Source of the DNA: a virus
IMG/VR virus record: IMGVR_UViG_3300046313_000683
Span: 1-64,000 of that record
DNA: 64,000 nt
Direction: 5' to 3' (one strand)
Below the pieces are notes generated by a model that had not been told where the DNA came from, did not search any database, and worked only from the letters and a program-made list of their open reading frames with translations. Made by a program: the position numbers and the translations under genes. Below are positions 50,516 to 58,073 of this stretch, piece by piece. Positions within the stretch are counted from its first letter, which is position 1. The number at the start of each line of letters is the position of its first letter.

Positions 50516-50590
50516 TGGTCCCAAAGGGGTGGATTCGAACCACCGACCTCTCGTTTAGAGAACGAGCGTTCTACACAGAGAGACTTGCCA
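50516..50590 (-). tRNA. tRNA-Arg(TCT)-like, 5' acceptor not resolved
   Basis: T arm GGTGG TTCGAAT CCACC, five-base variable loop, anticodon stem CTCGT/ACGAG with loop TCTCTAA (anticodon TCT, C at position 33), and an encoded CCA. I cannot find a 5' strand pairing with the 3' acceptor; the D-arm region is degenerate. A stem CAGATT/AATCTG lies just upstream. Either a pseudo-tRNA or one with an insertion in its 5' part. Confidence 0.5.
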
Positions 50591-51032
50591 CATCAGATTC
50601 GTCAGCCGCGTGCTGATTACTAACCAATGCTACTCCACAATCTGCGGGAAGATAACCGTAGTGGGCGTTCCTTACCACTGATTACCAACCATCCACTGAA
50701 CTACCTCGGGAAAATTTGTGACTGGCTTCCATCACCAGTCGTGTCACTTGTAATTGGGTTTTATACAACTTTTGCAAGTTGGTGCTCGGGCGTGCTTCAC
50801 CTTAAACCGAGAATGGATTATTTGGCGACCCTTTGCAGAGTGAACTGCTATGGGAAACGAGAGCGTTACTAGTGTTCCTTATCGTATGGCCGGTTAGGCC
50901 TATTGTCAGGAGTTTTTAAGCGTTTAGGATTCCACATTACCACCGACCAAGGCGGTCTGTTTGGTCACCAACTACTTCACCTAGCAGAGTCACTGAGAGC
51001 TCGCTTACCATCCCTAATGGGAGGGTCATAAA
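50591..51032 (-). other. non-coding interval with hairpins
   Basis: No supported gene in about 440 bases. Visible are GACTGG/CCAGTC, a CTCGG/CCGAG minihelix followed by CACCA near 50783-50810, and tRNA-like D-arm text (GTAGTTCAGTGGATGG) on the minus strand near 50690-50705 without a matching 3' half. Probably further tRNA-like RNA. Confidence 0.3.
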
Positions 51033-51298
51033 TCATATCATATTAGCGTCCGGGGCTTGATTCCCAGTCAGCACACCCTAGCAGTGCCCTCCGTCGAGAT
51101 GTGCGTCCACAGTGCTCGCCTACTTACCTCTGAATGCATTCTCAGCACAATCTGGTGGTTTTGCAGTCCGAAGCGAGGTAATTAATCTCTTGGACATCGA
51201 GGCTGTATTAACTGGTGTGTGAACGCCCCCACTATTGTGATGCTTGTTTCTGTATTGCATCTACGCTGTCCTTCCAGCGTGCCGCTAATATGATATGA
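51033..51298 (-). ncRNA. large inverted-repeat module, expanded tRNA-like
   Basis: Arms TCATATCATATTAGCG/CGCTAATATGATATGA (16 bp perfect). Continuing inward, TAGCGGC/GACGCTA pairs 6 of 7 like an acceptor, GCTG GAAGGA CAGC like a D arm, and CTGGG AATCAAG CCCCG like a T arm; about 200 bases separate the D-like and T-like arms. Could be a tRNA-derived RNA with a large insertion. Confidence 0.45.
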
Positions 51299-51427
51299 CT
51301 ATCTTTAAAAAATTGGAGGGTAAGTTTTACACCATGTGCCTCCATTGGGTGATTCGACTAACGAATAGTGATTTGAAGCCTGTATGTTGACATTGTAGCC
51401 ATACAGTGCTGTGTCCTACTTCAAATT

Positions 51428-51507
51428 TGGTGGAGCACCTCGGATTTGAACCGAGCTGAATATCTACAGTGCAAGTGTAGTGGCCACCCCAAGCAGCCCC
51501 GTGCCCC
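51428..51507 (-). tRNA. tRNA-Ala(TGC), copy A
   Basis: Acceptor GGGGCAC/GTGCTCC, A73, encoded CCA; D stem GGCT/GGCC with GG; anticodon stem CTACA/TGTAG, loop CTTGCAC; T arm CTCGG TTCAAAT CCGAG. Flanks CAAATTTGG/CCAAATTTG extend the stem by 9 bp, overlapping CCA. Confidence 0.9.
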
Positions 51508-51579
51508 AAATTTGTGCTAGTTAAATTTGTATAGACGCCCAACTAGAAATGCGCCATTGTTTTGGTTTAATGTTATTTA

Positions 51580-52368
51580 TTACTTTGGCCCTAAAAACTT
51601 CTCCAGCTTTAGTACTTCGTTTTTGCGGCCGAGTTGAATCACCCAACCTATTGCAACTTCATTAGTGGTCAGAGCAATGAACTTTTTAGTTGTGACTCTG
51701 TATCCGATTCCTAATTGATCACAGCTTCCACAAAATAGATCAATAATGTCCTTCGATCTGTTGACGAATGCGTATTTAACCGATTGGTATACTTTATCGC
51801 CTTTTTTGTCCGTGTGAATATATCTACACCCATCAGTATGATACAACCCCCTTACAAAATATTGGGGATACTTTGTAACAATCTGTTGTTGCCAATGGTC
51901 GAGGTTGATCCGTCTTGTGTGTTTTCGTCCTGGACCAACCTGAGGGAACATTGCTGCGATATGTTTTCCGTATGCGTACACTTCAACACAATTATCGCTA
52001 CCAGTTTTACAGCATGCTGCGTTTACAAACCCCAATTGCACTAGTGCTCGCGTAAGTGCGTTTATAACGCCTGGGTACCTCACGTCACATGAAAATCTAA
52101 TTTTCCAGGTATAGCGCTCTTTGTTGATATACCCATCACCAAGATATGCTCCAAGTAAATATGCGTAGTACTCACCAACTGCTTGCAACAATTTAGGTGA
52201 AAAGTCAACTTCGGTTGCTAATTCTGACACTCGAGCTTGTTTGCGACACCAATAATCGACCTGTTTCCACTCCAAACCCAGTTGGTTCGAAATATCCATT
52301 CTAGACATCCCTTGAGTGAACATATCGATAATTTGTTGCTTTGTAGCTGTTGATATTCTATTCTGCAT
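51580..52368 (-). CDS. LAGLIDADG homing endonuclease
   Basis: 262 residues. An N-terminal helix-turn-helix (ATKQQIIDMFTQGMSRMDISNQLGLEWKQVDYW) precedes two LAGLIDADG helices: LLGAYLGDGYI (about residue 92) and VRGLYHTDGCR (about 175), each with the catalytic Asp. One polypeptide with two motifs acts as a monomer. It stands between two tRNA genes in the island and may have spread the surrounding sequence. Confidence 0.85.
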   Translation of the reverse strand: MQNRISTATKQQIIDMFTQGMSRMDISNQLGLEWKQVDYWCRKQARVSELATEVDFSPKLLQAVGEYYAYLLGAYLGDGYINKERYTWKIRFSCDVRYPGVINALTRALVQLGFVNAACCKTGSDNCVEVYAYGKHIAAMFPQVGPGRKHTRRINLDHWQQQIVTKYPQYFVRGLYHTDGCRYIHTDKKGDKVYQSVKYAFVNRSKDIIDLFCGSCDQLGIGYRVTTKKFIALTTNEVAIGWVIQLGRKNEVLKLEKFLGPK

Positions 52369-52405
52369 AACTAAGATGTGATTACCTGTCTTATTTTAAG
52401 ATTAA

Positions 52406-52488
52406 TGGTGGGCCGCCCCGGACTCGAACCGGGAAAAACCTCGGTTCTAAGCCGAGTAGCTGTGCCAATTTGCATATGTCAGCGGCCC
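52406..52488 (-). tRNA. tRNA-Leu(TAG), copy A
   Basis: Acceptor GGGCCGC/GCGGCCC, A73, encoded CCA; anticodon stem CTCGG/CCGAG, loop CTTAGAA; T arm CCCGG TTCGAGT CCGGG. The variable region is only six bases, unlike bacterial tRNA-Leu, while the D region is about 6 nt longer than usual. Confidence 0.82.
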
Positions 52489-52553
52489 AAAGTATCGGGT
52501 ATTGGTGGTAGAACCAGTTACACACTGTCGTAACTGCACCACTTGCCCAATTT

Positions 52554-52724
52554 TTACTGGAAGAGTCGCCAAAACGACTCTTCGTCCATATCTAACTCCT
52601 GCACCACTGTCCCACGCTTCGCTTCTGCAAACGGATCCAGAGGGTTAAAGGTATCACACTCGAATGGCATTACATCCGTAGGTGGGAAGCCATCGTCTTC
52701 ATCACCAGACGTAATATTTACCAT
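52554..52724 (-). CDS. small acidic hypothetical protein, 56 residues
   Basis: ATG 52724 to TAA 52554: MVNITSGDEDDGFPPTD then FNPLDPFAEAKRGTVVQELD and a WRLFQ end. Composition is protein-like and the frame fills the interval between tRNAs. Its last codons overlap a 9-bp hairpin (GAAGAGTCG/CGACTCTTC) that may terminate transcription. Confidence 0.55.
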   Translation of the reverse strand: MVNITSGDEDDGFPPTDVMPFECDTFNPLDPFAEAKRGTVVQELDMDEESFWRLFQ

Positions 52725-53056
52725 CACTGCACAAAGTACTGATGATAATATTTACTCTATTACACTTGTACTTTGTGCTCAAATTCTGATTGCTCTACTT
52801 TCAGACTTTTACTGCAGTTTTTCTCAACCTTGCGGGCTGACGCGGTGGATCACCGCAAAGATCGCCGAGCAACCATGGCGCATCTACTGTTTACTTTTCG
52901 GTTAGCTACTCCGACTAATTCTGGAGCATTCGCCCGGTATCGCGCCGGGAACTCTTCGGTGGAAGCGAAGAATGTATCTATTAACACCTCGAATGCTAAA
53001 TGCGTTACTTGAGATTATTTTTTAATTCACTCATCACTGCCAGTGGCACACCATAT
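52725..53056 (-). other. non-coding interval
   Basis: About 330 bases without a supported gene. It holds AAGTACTGATGATAATATTTACTC-type AT-rich DNA, a CGCGGTGGATCACCGC hairpin and imperfect repeats, but no confident RNA call. Confidence 0.3.
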
Positions 53057-53566
53057 TTAATCAACACTACTACCTTGTTGTTCTAGTTTTTTAATCAAAT
53101 CGAGAGGAAGGTCGTGGTTAATCATAATAACAACTTTGTTTTCTCCGTATGCAACAGTTCTAGCATGCATCTGCCGACTACGTGCAAATCGTTCAGCTAT
53201 CATTAGATAAAGCGAAGCTCGCTTATCAACGTTGTCTTTGGCTGCAAGACACAAAAAGTCGAAGTTAAAATCAGTCAATTTCTCATTGAATCCATTAACA
53301 ACAGCACCAATAATTTTAGATGCACTTTGCCCAAATTCGTTTCGGAACACCTCAACAGGTTCACCATCTTTATCAGTAGCAAATGCTAGATTACAACCAT
53401 TGTACCCACTGTACACTAGGGACGATATCGTTAGTGTTATTATTACACCATCAATGACACCAGTGCCAGTAATAGTAGCTGGGGTAGATTGTTCCCATGT
53501 GATAGGAACTCGGGTCGTTAGCGCCTCCACGATGTGGACACTGCATAAAATGTCAGACAACTTCAT
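53057..53566 (-). CDS. 'AKD..R..LY' family protein
   Basis: 169 residues. KIIGAVVNGFNEKLTDFNFDFLCLAAKDNVDKRASLYLMIAERFARSRQ is the family core. Fourth member in the window; the others are at 38000, 38584 and 42507. Unknown function. Confidence 0.6.
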   Translation of the reverse strand: MKLSDILCSVHIVEALTTRVPITWEQSTPATITGTGVIDGVIITLTISSLVYSGYNGCNLAFATDKDGEPVEVFRNEFGQSASKIIGAVVNGFNEKLTDFNFDFLCLAAKDNVDKRASLYLMIAERFARSRQMHARTVAYGENKVVIMINHDLPLDLIKKLEQQGSSVD

Positions 53567-53770
53567 TCGCTTATCCTCTACGTATACTGTTGGATATTTT
53601 TACAAGAGCAAATCATTGTAATGGCTCCCCAACAGTTTCGCTGAAATTGCATCAGCTCATCAGTACGTTTAAATATGGCTTACGGGGTTTTACCGTACTT
53701 GAAACTTGTTCCACCACTCTAGTCAAAGAGATTTATGTGGCGCTCCCGTGCATTCTCATTACACTATACC

Positions 53771-53844
53771 ATATTGAAACACACTGTTACACTTGTGCAC
53801 CAAATAACGACCCTCATACGAGAATCGCCAGTGTGTTTCAATAT
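53771..53844 (-). ncRNA. inverted-repeat module, 14-bp arms
   Basis: Arms ATATTGAAACACAC/GTGTGTTTCAATAT perfect, interior 46 bases with a CTC/GAG hairpin. It directly abuts the tRNA-like gene at 53847-53949. Confidence 0.5.
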
Positions 53845-53846
53845 AG

Positions 53847-53949
53847 CGCGCTTGGTGGGATTCGAACCCACGTCCAACAGAGCCAGTGCTTTTACGGCGT
53901 ATCGTGCCATCATAGCTGGGTGACCTTCTAACCACTGAATTACAAGCGC
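53847..53949 (-). tRNA. tRNA-like, possibly tRNA-Ser(GCT), long variable region
   Basis: Acceptor GCGCTTG/CAAGCGC perfect, D loop AGTGGTTA, T arm GTGGG TTCGAAT CCCAC. Total 103 nt. The best anticodon arm is TCACC CAGCTAT GATGG (one mismatch, A at position 33), anticodon GCT, leaving a 35-base variable arm. An insertion elsewhere with another anticodon is possible. Confidence 0.6.
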
Positions 53950-54171
53950 ATTTATCTGGTGTTGGGCCTAAGGGGTCTTTTCCCAACGGTGCAGAACTAT
54001 CTAACTACCCTGCGAGCTTTTGTTCCGTGAAATGGAGAGGCTGCGCGTCTGCATCGCAAAATTGGACCGGACTGCTTGCACCGGAAAGGAACATCATTCT
54101 CATGCTCTGAGGCGTGCAGCGCGACTGCATCATGCTCTTGGCTCCCTTGCGTCAGGCTATAGGGGGAATAT

Positions 54172-54304
54172 TGGTACGGCTGAGAGGATTTGCACCCCGA
54201 CTCGTGATTTATTGTACATTCAATCACAAGTTAGACTATTAACAGCTAAGATACCTCGTTACTTCTCATCCGGAGTTGAAATAATTTAGTTAGCCATCAA
54301 CCGC
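54172..54304 (-). tRNA. tRNA-like gene with expanded D arm
   Basis: Acceptor GCGGTTG/CAGCCGT pairs at all seven positions with wobbles, A73 and CCA encoded; T arm CGGGG TGCAAAT CCTCT. The D stem GGCTAA/TTAGCT closes about 40 nt instead of 8-10. A hairpin TTGTGATT/AATCACGA follows, either as long variable arm or enlarged anticodon arm. Anticodon not assigned. Confidence 0.5.
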
Positions 54305-54316
54305 GTTAAATTATAA

Positions 54317-54417
54317 ATTTGCTGGCCCTGCTTTGGAGGATAGAGATTTTTATTGACAACCAGAATAAATTTCTAAATTCTGTAAAATCACTTTTACGAC
54401 GTATTCTTACCAGCAAA
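54317..54417 (-). ncRNA. cloverleaf-like RNA without tRNA consensus
   Basis: Acceptor-like TTTGCTG/CAGCAAA; hairpins GTAAAA GTGA TTTTAC, CAGAA/TTCTG and a T-arm-like ATCCT CCAAAGC AGGGC directly before the 3' strand. Order and spacing are tRNA-like but conserved bases are absent. Confidence 0.4.
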
Positions 54418-54775
54418 ACCTTATTTATCAGTGGACACTCAAAGCATGCCGATGGGGTCCAGACCATCTATTTACAGCTTAGGCAGAGGTGTTTTCTATA
54501 ATGGCGAACGACATTTCCATTTTCATCCCCGCAATTTATAGCATAGTTGAATACATTGGTGTTCTTCAATAAACTACAACTTGACTGGGCTTGACTGGGC
54601 TTGACCAATTCTTTCAATGTATTCAACTATACAACCGAAGGACGACTCCGGCGCGGATATCCTCCAGTCAGTGGTATAGTGGTTCAGCATTGGAAGTCGT
54701 TTAAACTTCACCAAAGTGTGCCTTGATGAGTTTTACTCGAGTTTGCTCATCTTCCGTTATGATAACTTTCGAACA

Positions 54776-54850
54776 TTATCATATTCAAGTTCTATCTGCT
54801 GGGAGTCTCGAATTTTGCGAGCCATACAAAATAAAACTTGAATATGATAA
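54776..54850 (-). ncRNA. inverted-repeat module, 16-bp perfect arms
   Basis: Arms TTATCATATTCAAGTT/AACTTGAATATGATAA; interior 43 bases with CTCG CAAAATT CGAG. Confidence 0.5.
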
Positions 54851-54897
54851 GTCTACCCTGTTTTTACCTAGCACTCCGCTTCAACAGTCGGTAACCC

Positions 54898-54946
54898 GAG
54901 GTATCTAGGGATTTGCACCCTCTAAGAACGGATATTTTGAGTACCC
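54898..54946 (-). ncRNA. acceptor/T-arm minihelix
   Basis: GGGTACT/GATACCT (six of seven pairs) joined by 17 bases to a T arm with loop TGCAAAT and stem GAGGG/CCCTA. D and anticodon arms are absent. About 49 nt. Confidence 0.4.
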
Positions 54947-55122
54947 ATATTTAGAATAGACTATTTATCATATTTTTGTTAGTTAGCTTGCTATTACGCC
55001 AAAGAGAACGTCAGCCTTACCATTTCTGGGGTGCCTCTGTACTTAACCAAGTGGCTCACGCGAAACTCGCACTCAGGGAAGCTATCCCATTGCTTTAGTA
55101 ACTAGCGAAGTTACCGTACTGT

Positions 55123-55175
55123 GATTTTTGGGTCAGCAAACCTTTTGAGTTTGTTATCTAACATTACCAAAAATC
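55123..55175 (-). ncRNA. short inverted-repeat module
   Basis: Arms GATTTTTGG/CCAAAAATC enclose a CAAAC TCAAAAG GTTTG hairpin (5 bp, 7-base loop) placed like a T arm. Confidence 0.4.
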
Positions 55176-55283
55176 CTATTGTGCTTTCATCTGGATTGCT
55201 GCCCTACACCAGATTACAATGTTTCAACGTGCCTTCGTCTCACTTATTAAAGGGTGGCTGCTCCTAAGCCTACCTACTGACTA

Positions 55284-55378
55284 ACAAATTAAAGTGTACT
55301 TAAACCACTTAGAGTAACTTTGAAATTATCGACCGTCGCCCTTTAGGAATCGAACCTATAAAATACACTTTAATTTGT
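55284..55378 (-). ncRNA. inverted-repeat module containing a T-arm-like hairpin
   Basis: Arms ACAAATTAAAGTGTA/TACACTTTAATTTGT, 15 bp perfect. On the minus strand the first inner hairpin is ATAGG TTCGATT CCTAA, a canonical T loop in the position a D arm would occupy. No partner acceptor found. Confidence 0.45.
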
Positions 55379-55388
55379 AATCAATCAC

Positions 55389-55475
55389 TAAAGAGAGTAA
55401 TTCTATCCGCCAGCATCGCGGCGCGGGTATCACTACCTAATGCAAGTCCTGCAGAACTCAGAATTACTCTCTTTA
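55389..55475 (-). ncRNA. inverted-repeat module, four-way junction
   Basis: Arms TAAAGAGAGTAATTCT/AGAATTACTCTCTTTA, 16 bp perfect. Inner hairpins GTTC TGCA GGAC, GGTA GTGA TACC (GNRA loop) and CGCC/GGCG. No tRNA consensus. Confidence 0.5.
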
Positions 55476-55493
55476 CTGACAAATTTGCGACCC

Positions 55494-55553
55494 TATTTGC
55501 AGGTGGCTTCGAACCACCCTCTCCTGCGTCTTAGCCATTAGACGACTACGAAC
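55494..55553 (-). ncRNA. tRNA-like RNA lacking the anticodon arm (1)
   Basis: Acceptor GTTCGTA/TGCAAAT (six pairs), D arm CGTC TAATGGCTAA GACG perfect, T arm GGTGG TTCGAAG CCACC perfect. Only eight bases (CAGGAGAG) link D and T arms where an anticodon arm of 17 plus variable loop should be. About 60 nt. Confidence 0.6.
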
Positions 55554-55556
55554 AGA

Positions 55557-55612
55557 GTTCATAGGTTGGAATCGAACCAACATTTCTTACGTTTTGCCGA
55601 ATAAACTATGCA
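55557..55612 (-). ncRNA. tRNA-like RNA lacking the anticodon arm (2)
   Basis: Acceptor TGCATAG/CTATGAA (six pairs), D stem TTT/AAA with GG in the loop, ten-base link, T arm GTTGG TTCGATT CCAAC perfect. Lies 3 bases upstream of the previous unit on the minus strand. Confidence 0.55.
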
Positions 55613-55663
55613 AGGGTCATCGAGTTAATTACTCTCGATTGTAATTTTGGTTAATTAGACCAA

Positions 55664-55707
55664 TTTCACATGTAGTAATTATAACATAACTTTTACTACA
55701 TGTGAAA
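55664..55707. other. 15-bp hairpin
   Basis: TTTCACATGTAGTAA/TTACTACATGTGAAA with a 14-base AT-rich loop. Isolated strong palindrome between tRNA-like units. Confidence 0.5.
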
Positions 55708-55819
55708 ACTATTTCTAGTAATACATGATGTGGAGCGTACTCACCACCCGTTGGATAGTCTCTACTATCGCCATTGCACATGACATTAAGAACTTTGCTG
55801 TTCACGTTGCGTCATAACT

Positions 55820-55902
55820 TGGTGGAGAAGTGAGGTTCCGACCCTCTCCCCGAAGGACGAGTTTTACAGACTCGGTGCTGAAGCCATCAGCTTTCCTTCT
55901 CC
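55820..55902 (-). tRNA. tRNA-Tyr(GTA), copy A
   Basis: Acceptor GGAGAAG/CTTCTCC, A73, encoded CCA; anticodon stem CGAGT/ACTCG, loop CTGTAAA; long variable arm TCC TTCG GGGA as expected for bacterial Tyr; T stem GAGG/CCTC with loop GTCGGAA; D region with TGATGGCT. Confidence 0.85.
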
Positions 55903-55908
55903 AAAGTA

Positions 55909-56030
55909 TCATATTCATCCACCCTGTTAATTCAAGCTATACCTCCTTACCAGAGGTCAACGCTGCAACACGTTTAGGGTTAATTCCCCTGTTGTAATCC
56001 CCGTTGCAAGAGACTTGTGGATGAATATGA
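55909..56030 (-). ncRNA. inverted-repeat module with D/anticodon/T-like hairpins
   Basis: Arms TCATATTCATCCA/TGGATGAATATGA. Minus-strand hairpins in order: AGGG GAATTAA CCCT, AACG TGTTGCAG CGTT, CCTC TGGTAAG GAGG, separated by one and two bases exactly as D, anticodon and T arms would be, yet with no tRNA consensus. Confidence 0.45.
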
Positions 56031-56103
56031 TTCTATGCTATTGTCGAAGACCCCGAAGCGCCCTAGTCACTATCGTCGCATAGATAATCATATTCAAATA
56101 CCG
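56023..56103. repeat. 81-bp exact repeat B, copy 1
   Basis: Identical to 56836-56916. It spans the right arm of one module, a TCTATGC/GCATAGA stem unit, and the left arm of the next. Confidence 0.8.
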
Positions 56104-56164
56104 TTCAGATCAGGGAAGTTCACCGTAACCAGCGTACTATCATCACCTACGATATTTGAATATG
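56088..56164 (-). ncRNA. inverted-repeat module A0 (same arms as A1/A2, different core)
   Basis: Arms TCATATTCAAATA and TATTTGAATATG equal those of A1 and A2, but the 52-base core is unrelated to theirs. Confidence 0.5.
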
Positions 56165-56171
56165 CCAAGTC

Positions 56172-56253
56172 ATCCATAACTCCGAATCGAACGGAAGGGG
56201 CTGTATTACTGCCTGCGACCTCGCTAGAATGTTGCAACATCCTTTGCTATGAA
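56172..56253 (-). tRNA. tRNA-like gene, anticodon unresolved
   Basis: Acceptor TTCATAG/TTATGGA pairs at all seven positions (wobbles allowed) and the T arm is TTCCG TTCGATT CGGAG. Interior has GGC/GCC and GCGA/TCGC hairpins but no clear seven-base anticodon loop. 82 nt. Confidence 0.45.
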
Positions 56254-56382
56254 TTGTTGTTTGTATCTGAGATTCCGAGTCCCAGTATCTACCTTTGGAG
56301 TAGCAGCCCCGGTTGAGAATCTTCAGAAGGTCGCTAAACCAACTTACTGCAATTCTCTATGACCCACAAACAACCGACTTAC

Positions 56383-56454
56383 CATATTTAAGTACTACAA
56401 ACTTCCCCTGCTTGAACTACCAATGCACGATCCTATAAGGAGTACTTAAATATG
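56383..56454 (-). ncRNA. inverted-repeat module, 14-bp arms
   Basis: Arms CATATTTAAGTACT/AGTACTTAAATATG perfect, 44-base interior without clear tRNA features. Confidence 0.45.
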
Positions 56455-56539
56455 AAGCCCGTCTTTCCGAGATGTCATACGATGATTACTTGCCCTGTGA
56501 GTAACATCACGGCTACTCGAACACTCATCGATCATATCA

Positions 56540-56624
56540 AAGAATAAGAAGGATTCGAACCTCCGACTACAGCGCCAGAATTAACTGGATGGCCTACCAA
56601 CTTGCCATTACCTGCGATTATCCT
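56540..56624 (-). tRNA. tRNA-like gene with extended acceptor stem
   Basis: Acceptor AGGATAA/TTATTCT perfect and continued outward by ATCATATCAA/TTGATATGAT to 17 bp. D stem ATGGC/GCCAT with AAGTTGGTAG loop, T arm GGAGG TTCGAAT CCTTC. Nine bases precede the D stem instead of two, and the anticodon arm CCAG TTAATT CTGG has a six-base loop, so no anticodon is assigned. Confidence 0.6.
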
Positions 56625-56679
56625 TTGATATGATTCCATGCTATCGTTGCGCGCTATTGTCACATGGATTCATATTGAA

Positions 56680-56754
56680 CAAAAGTTGTTGGAATTGAAC
56701 CAACTCAGCATGCCGCGTTCTTATGGCAGTGACATACCTAACCCATTCACCTTT
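56680..56754 (-). tRNA. tRNA-like gene with 10-base anticodon loop
   Basis: Acceptor AAAGGTG/AACTTTT (six pairs), T arm GTTGG TTCAATT CCAAC perfect, anticodon arm TGCC ATAAGAACGC GGCA. 75 nt. Anticodon not assignable. Confidence 0.45.
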
Positions 56755-56755
56755 A

Positions 56756-56843
56756 TCATATTCAAATACCGCGTCCGGCTCGGCTATGCAGTGGCCGTCT
56801 TCAGTTGGGTTGCACTCCTCGCTTACTCGATATTTGAATATGA
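56756..56843 (-). repeat. 88-bp exact repeat module A1
   Basis: Inverted-repeat module with arms TCATATTCAAATA/TATTTGAATATGA; identical over 88 bp to 56901-56988. Interior has CGGC/GCCG hairpin. A1, B2 and A2 overlap head to tail. Confidence 0.75.
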
Positions 56844-56916
56844 TTCTATGCTATTGTCGAAGACCCCGAAGCGCCCTAGTCACTATCGTCGCATAGATAA
56901 TCATATTCAAATACCG
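56836..56916. repeat. 81-bp exact repeat B, copy 2
   Basis: Identical to 56023-56103; sits between the two A modules. Confidence 0.8.
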
Positions 56917-56988
56917 CGTCCGGCTCGGCTATGCAGTGGCCGTCTTCAGTTGGGTTGCACTCCTCGCTTACTCGATATTTGAATATGA
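56901..56988 (-). repeat. 88-bp exact repeat module A2
   Basis: Second copy of module A1, same orientation. The A-B-A arrangement shows recent duplication or recombination through the shared arms. Confidence 0.75.
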
Positions 56989-57386
56989 CTCCTCCAACCG
57001 GGCGGTTAAACCACCAGCTGTCTCCCGACATTGGACTGTGAAGTCGATGTAGAGGAATATCACTCGGTAAATTATTAAAGAACAAAATCTATTAGTTACG
57101 AATGTGTTATTACACTAAAGGCTTCAAACGGTCCCAGTATCTCTCCCACATTGCTGCGGTCGCTCAGGTCTTTAGACCTCCTGCATTTACAAGTATCTGG
57201 ACTGACTTACACTTCCCGTATGGCTTCCCGTATTCACTTCCCCTGGCAATTACTGCGCGGGTGGTGCACTTCGAACCATTTGCCACTCATTATCAGATGG
57301 ACACTACTAATCCTACTGTTTCGTAACTTTAGATTTTTAATGAACTTTGCAGTTTACTGTGATCAGTCTTAACTGCCTTAGGGTCT
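56989..57386 (-). other. non-coding interval
   Basis: About 400 bases with no supported gene; frames here are short shadows. Contains GTTCGAA-like text near 57270 without pairing arms. Confidence 0.3.
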
Positions 57387-57415
57387 ATTATCACACACTT
57401 TTCAGTATGTGTCAA
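57387..57415 (-). promoter_or_regulatory. sigma70 promoter P1
   Basis: TTGACA, 17-base spacer, GATAAT. Confidence 0.85.
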
Positions 57416-57421
57416 CAGAAT

Positions 57422-57545
57422 CTTTTAAAAAGTTTTGTGATACGCTTGGTATGATCCAAGTCATCCCACTGTTCGTTCTTTTTTGGCGCTACCCAGCATC
57501 TCAGCTGGCGTCACTATGAACAGCGGTTTCACTAACTTTTTAAAG
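57422..57545 (-). ncRNA. promoter-linked module u1
   Basis: Arms CTTTTAAAAAGTT (57422-57434) and AACTTTTTAAAG (57534-57545). Inner hairpins CCAGC/GCTGG and CTTGG ATCATA CCAAG. Located just downstream of promoter P2; same arms as u2 and u3. Confidence 0.5.
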
Positions 57546-57581
57546 AACTCTATCAAGCAGCTCGATCACTGCTTAGTCTCC

Positions 57582-57609
57582 ATTATACCCCAATTTTGGC
57601 TAGGGTCAA
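57582..57609 (-). promoter_or_regulatory. sigma70 promoter P2
   Basis: TTGACC, 16-base spacer, TATAAT; faces u1. Confidence 0.85.
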
Positions 57610-57615
57610 CAGAAT

Positions 57616-57739
57616 CTTTTAAAAAGTTTCGTTTGTTAAAGTTATTTCTGCTATCAAACGGATCTGATAACTTTCTTATTACCTTCTCCCCACAAGACAG
57701 TGGGTGGACCTTTCAGCACAACAAACTAACTTTTTAAAG
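57616..57739 (-). ncRNA. promoter-linked module u2
   Basis: Same arms as u1. Acceptor-like GTTTGTT/AACAAAC (7 bp) inside the arms, hairpins CCCAC/GTGGG and AAAGTTAT/ATAACTTT. Confidence 0.5.
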
Positions 57740-57778
57740 AACTCTATTATTAGTAGTGCGATCACTATCTGTACGTCT

Positions 57779-57806
57779 ATTATCCCCTAAAATCTTTTAA
57801 GGTCAA
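57779..57806 (-). promoter_or_regulatory. sigma70 promoter P3
   Basis: TTGACC, 16-base spacer, GATAAT; faces u2. Confidence 0.8.
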
Positions 57807-57832
57807 CAGAATCTTTTAAAAAGTTGCTTATT

Positions 57833-57925
57833 AGCGTCGTGGAGGAGTCGAACCTCATCTATTGTGGCTGGCGACCACTACCTCACACTCTTACCAGGCG
57901 AGCATGGTATCCCAGATTACGACGC
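57833..57925 (-). tRNA. tRNA-Gly(GCC) copy B with enlarged D arm, in module u3
   Basis: Acceptor GCGTCGT/ACGACGC perfect; anticodon arm AGTGG TCGCCAG CCACA; T stem GAGG/CCTC with loop TTCGACT; five-base variable loop. The D region is about 40 nt: TACC/GGTA enclosing CTC GCCTGGTAA GAG. The acceptor is extended by the module arms (57813-57825 and 57934-57945) to more than 20 bp. Promoter P4 lies just upstream. Confidence 0.75.
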
Positions 57926-57982
57926 TAACAAGCAACTTTTTAAAGAACTCTGTTTAGCAGCTCGATCACTGCATTAGGGTCT

Positions 57983-58010
57983 ATTATATACCGTTTTCTA
58001 TTAAAGTCAA
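57983..58010 (-). promoter_or_regulatory. sigma70 promoter P4
   Basis: TTGACT, 16-base spacer, TATAAT; faces tRNA-Gly module u3. Confidence 0.85.
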
Positions 58011-58073
58011 CAGATATTTGAAAATATTTACAAGTCTTTTATTTACCAGCGATATTTCCCAGACACAGGGAGC

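Noticed and set aside
51033-51298. Group I intron in a tRNA
   Set aside because: The interval is large enough but I could not find convincing P3/P7 core pairings or a splice-site U.G pair.
54172-54946. Circularly permuted tRNA genes
   Set aside because: The 3' strand GATACCT at 54899 and a 5'-like AGGTATC at 54255 are complementary in permuted order, but each piece also finds a closer conventional partner, so permutation is not needed.
52543-57326. Plus-strand ORFs across the RNA island
   Set aside because: They overlap tRNA genes and inverted repeats, have no ribosome sites and no protein-like family features.
47843-58010. CRISPR array
   Set aside because: Repeats are inverted pairs around different cores, of varying arm sequence and spacing, with no uniform direct repeat and no Cas genes.
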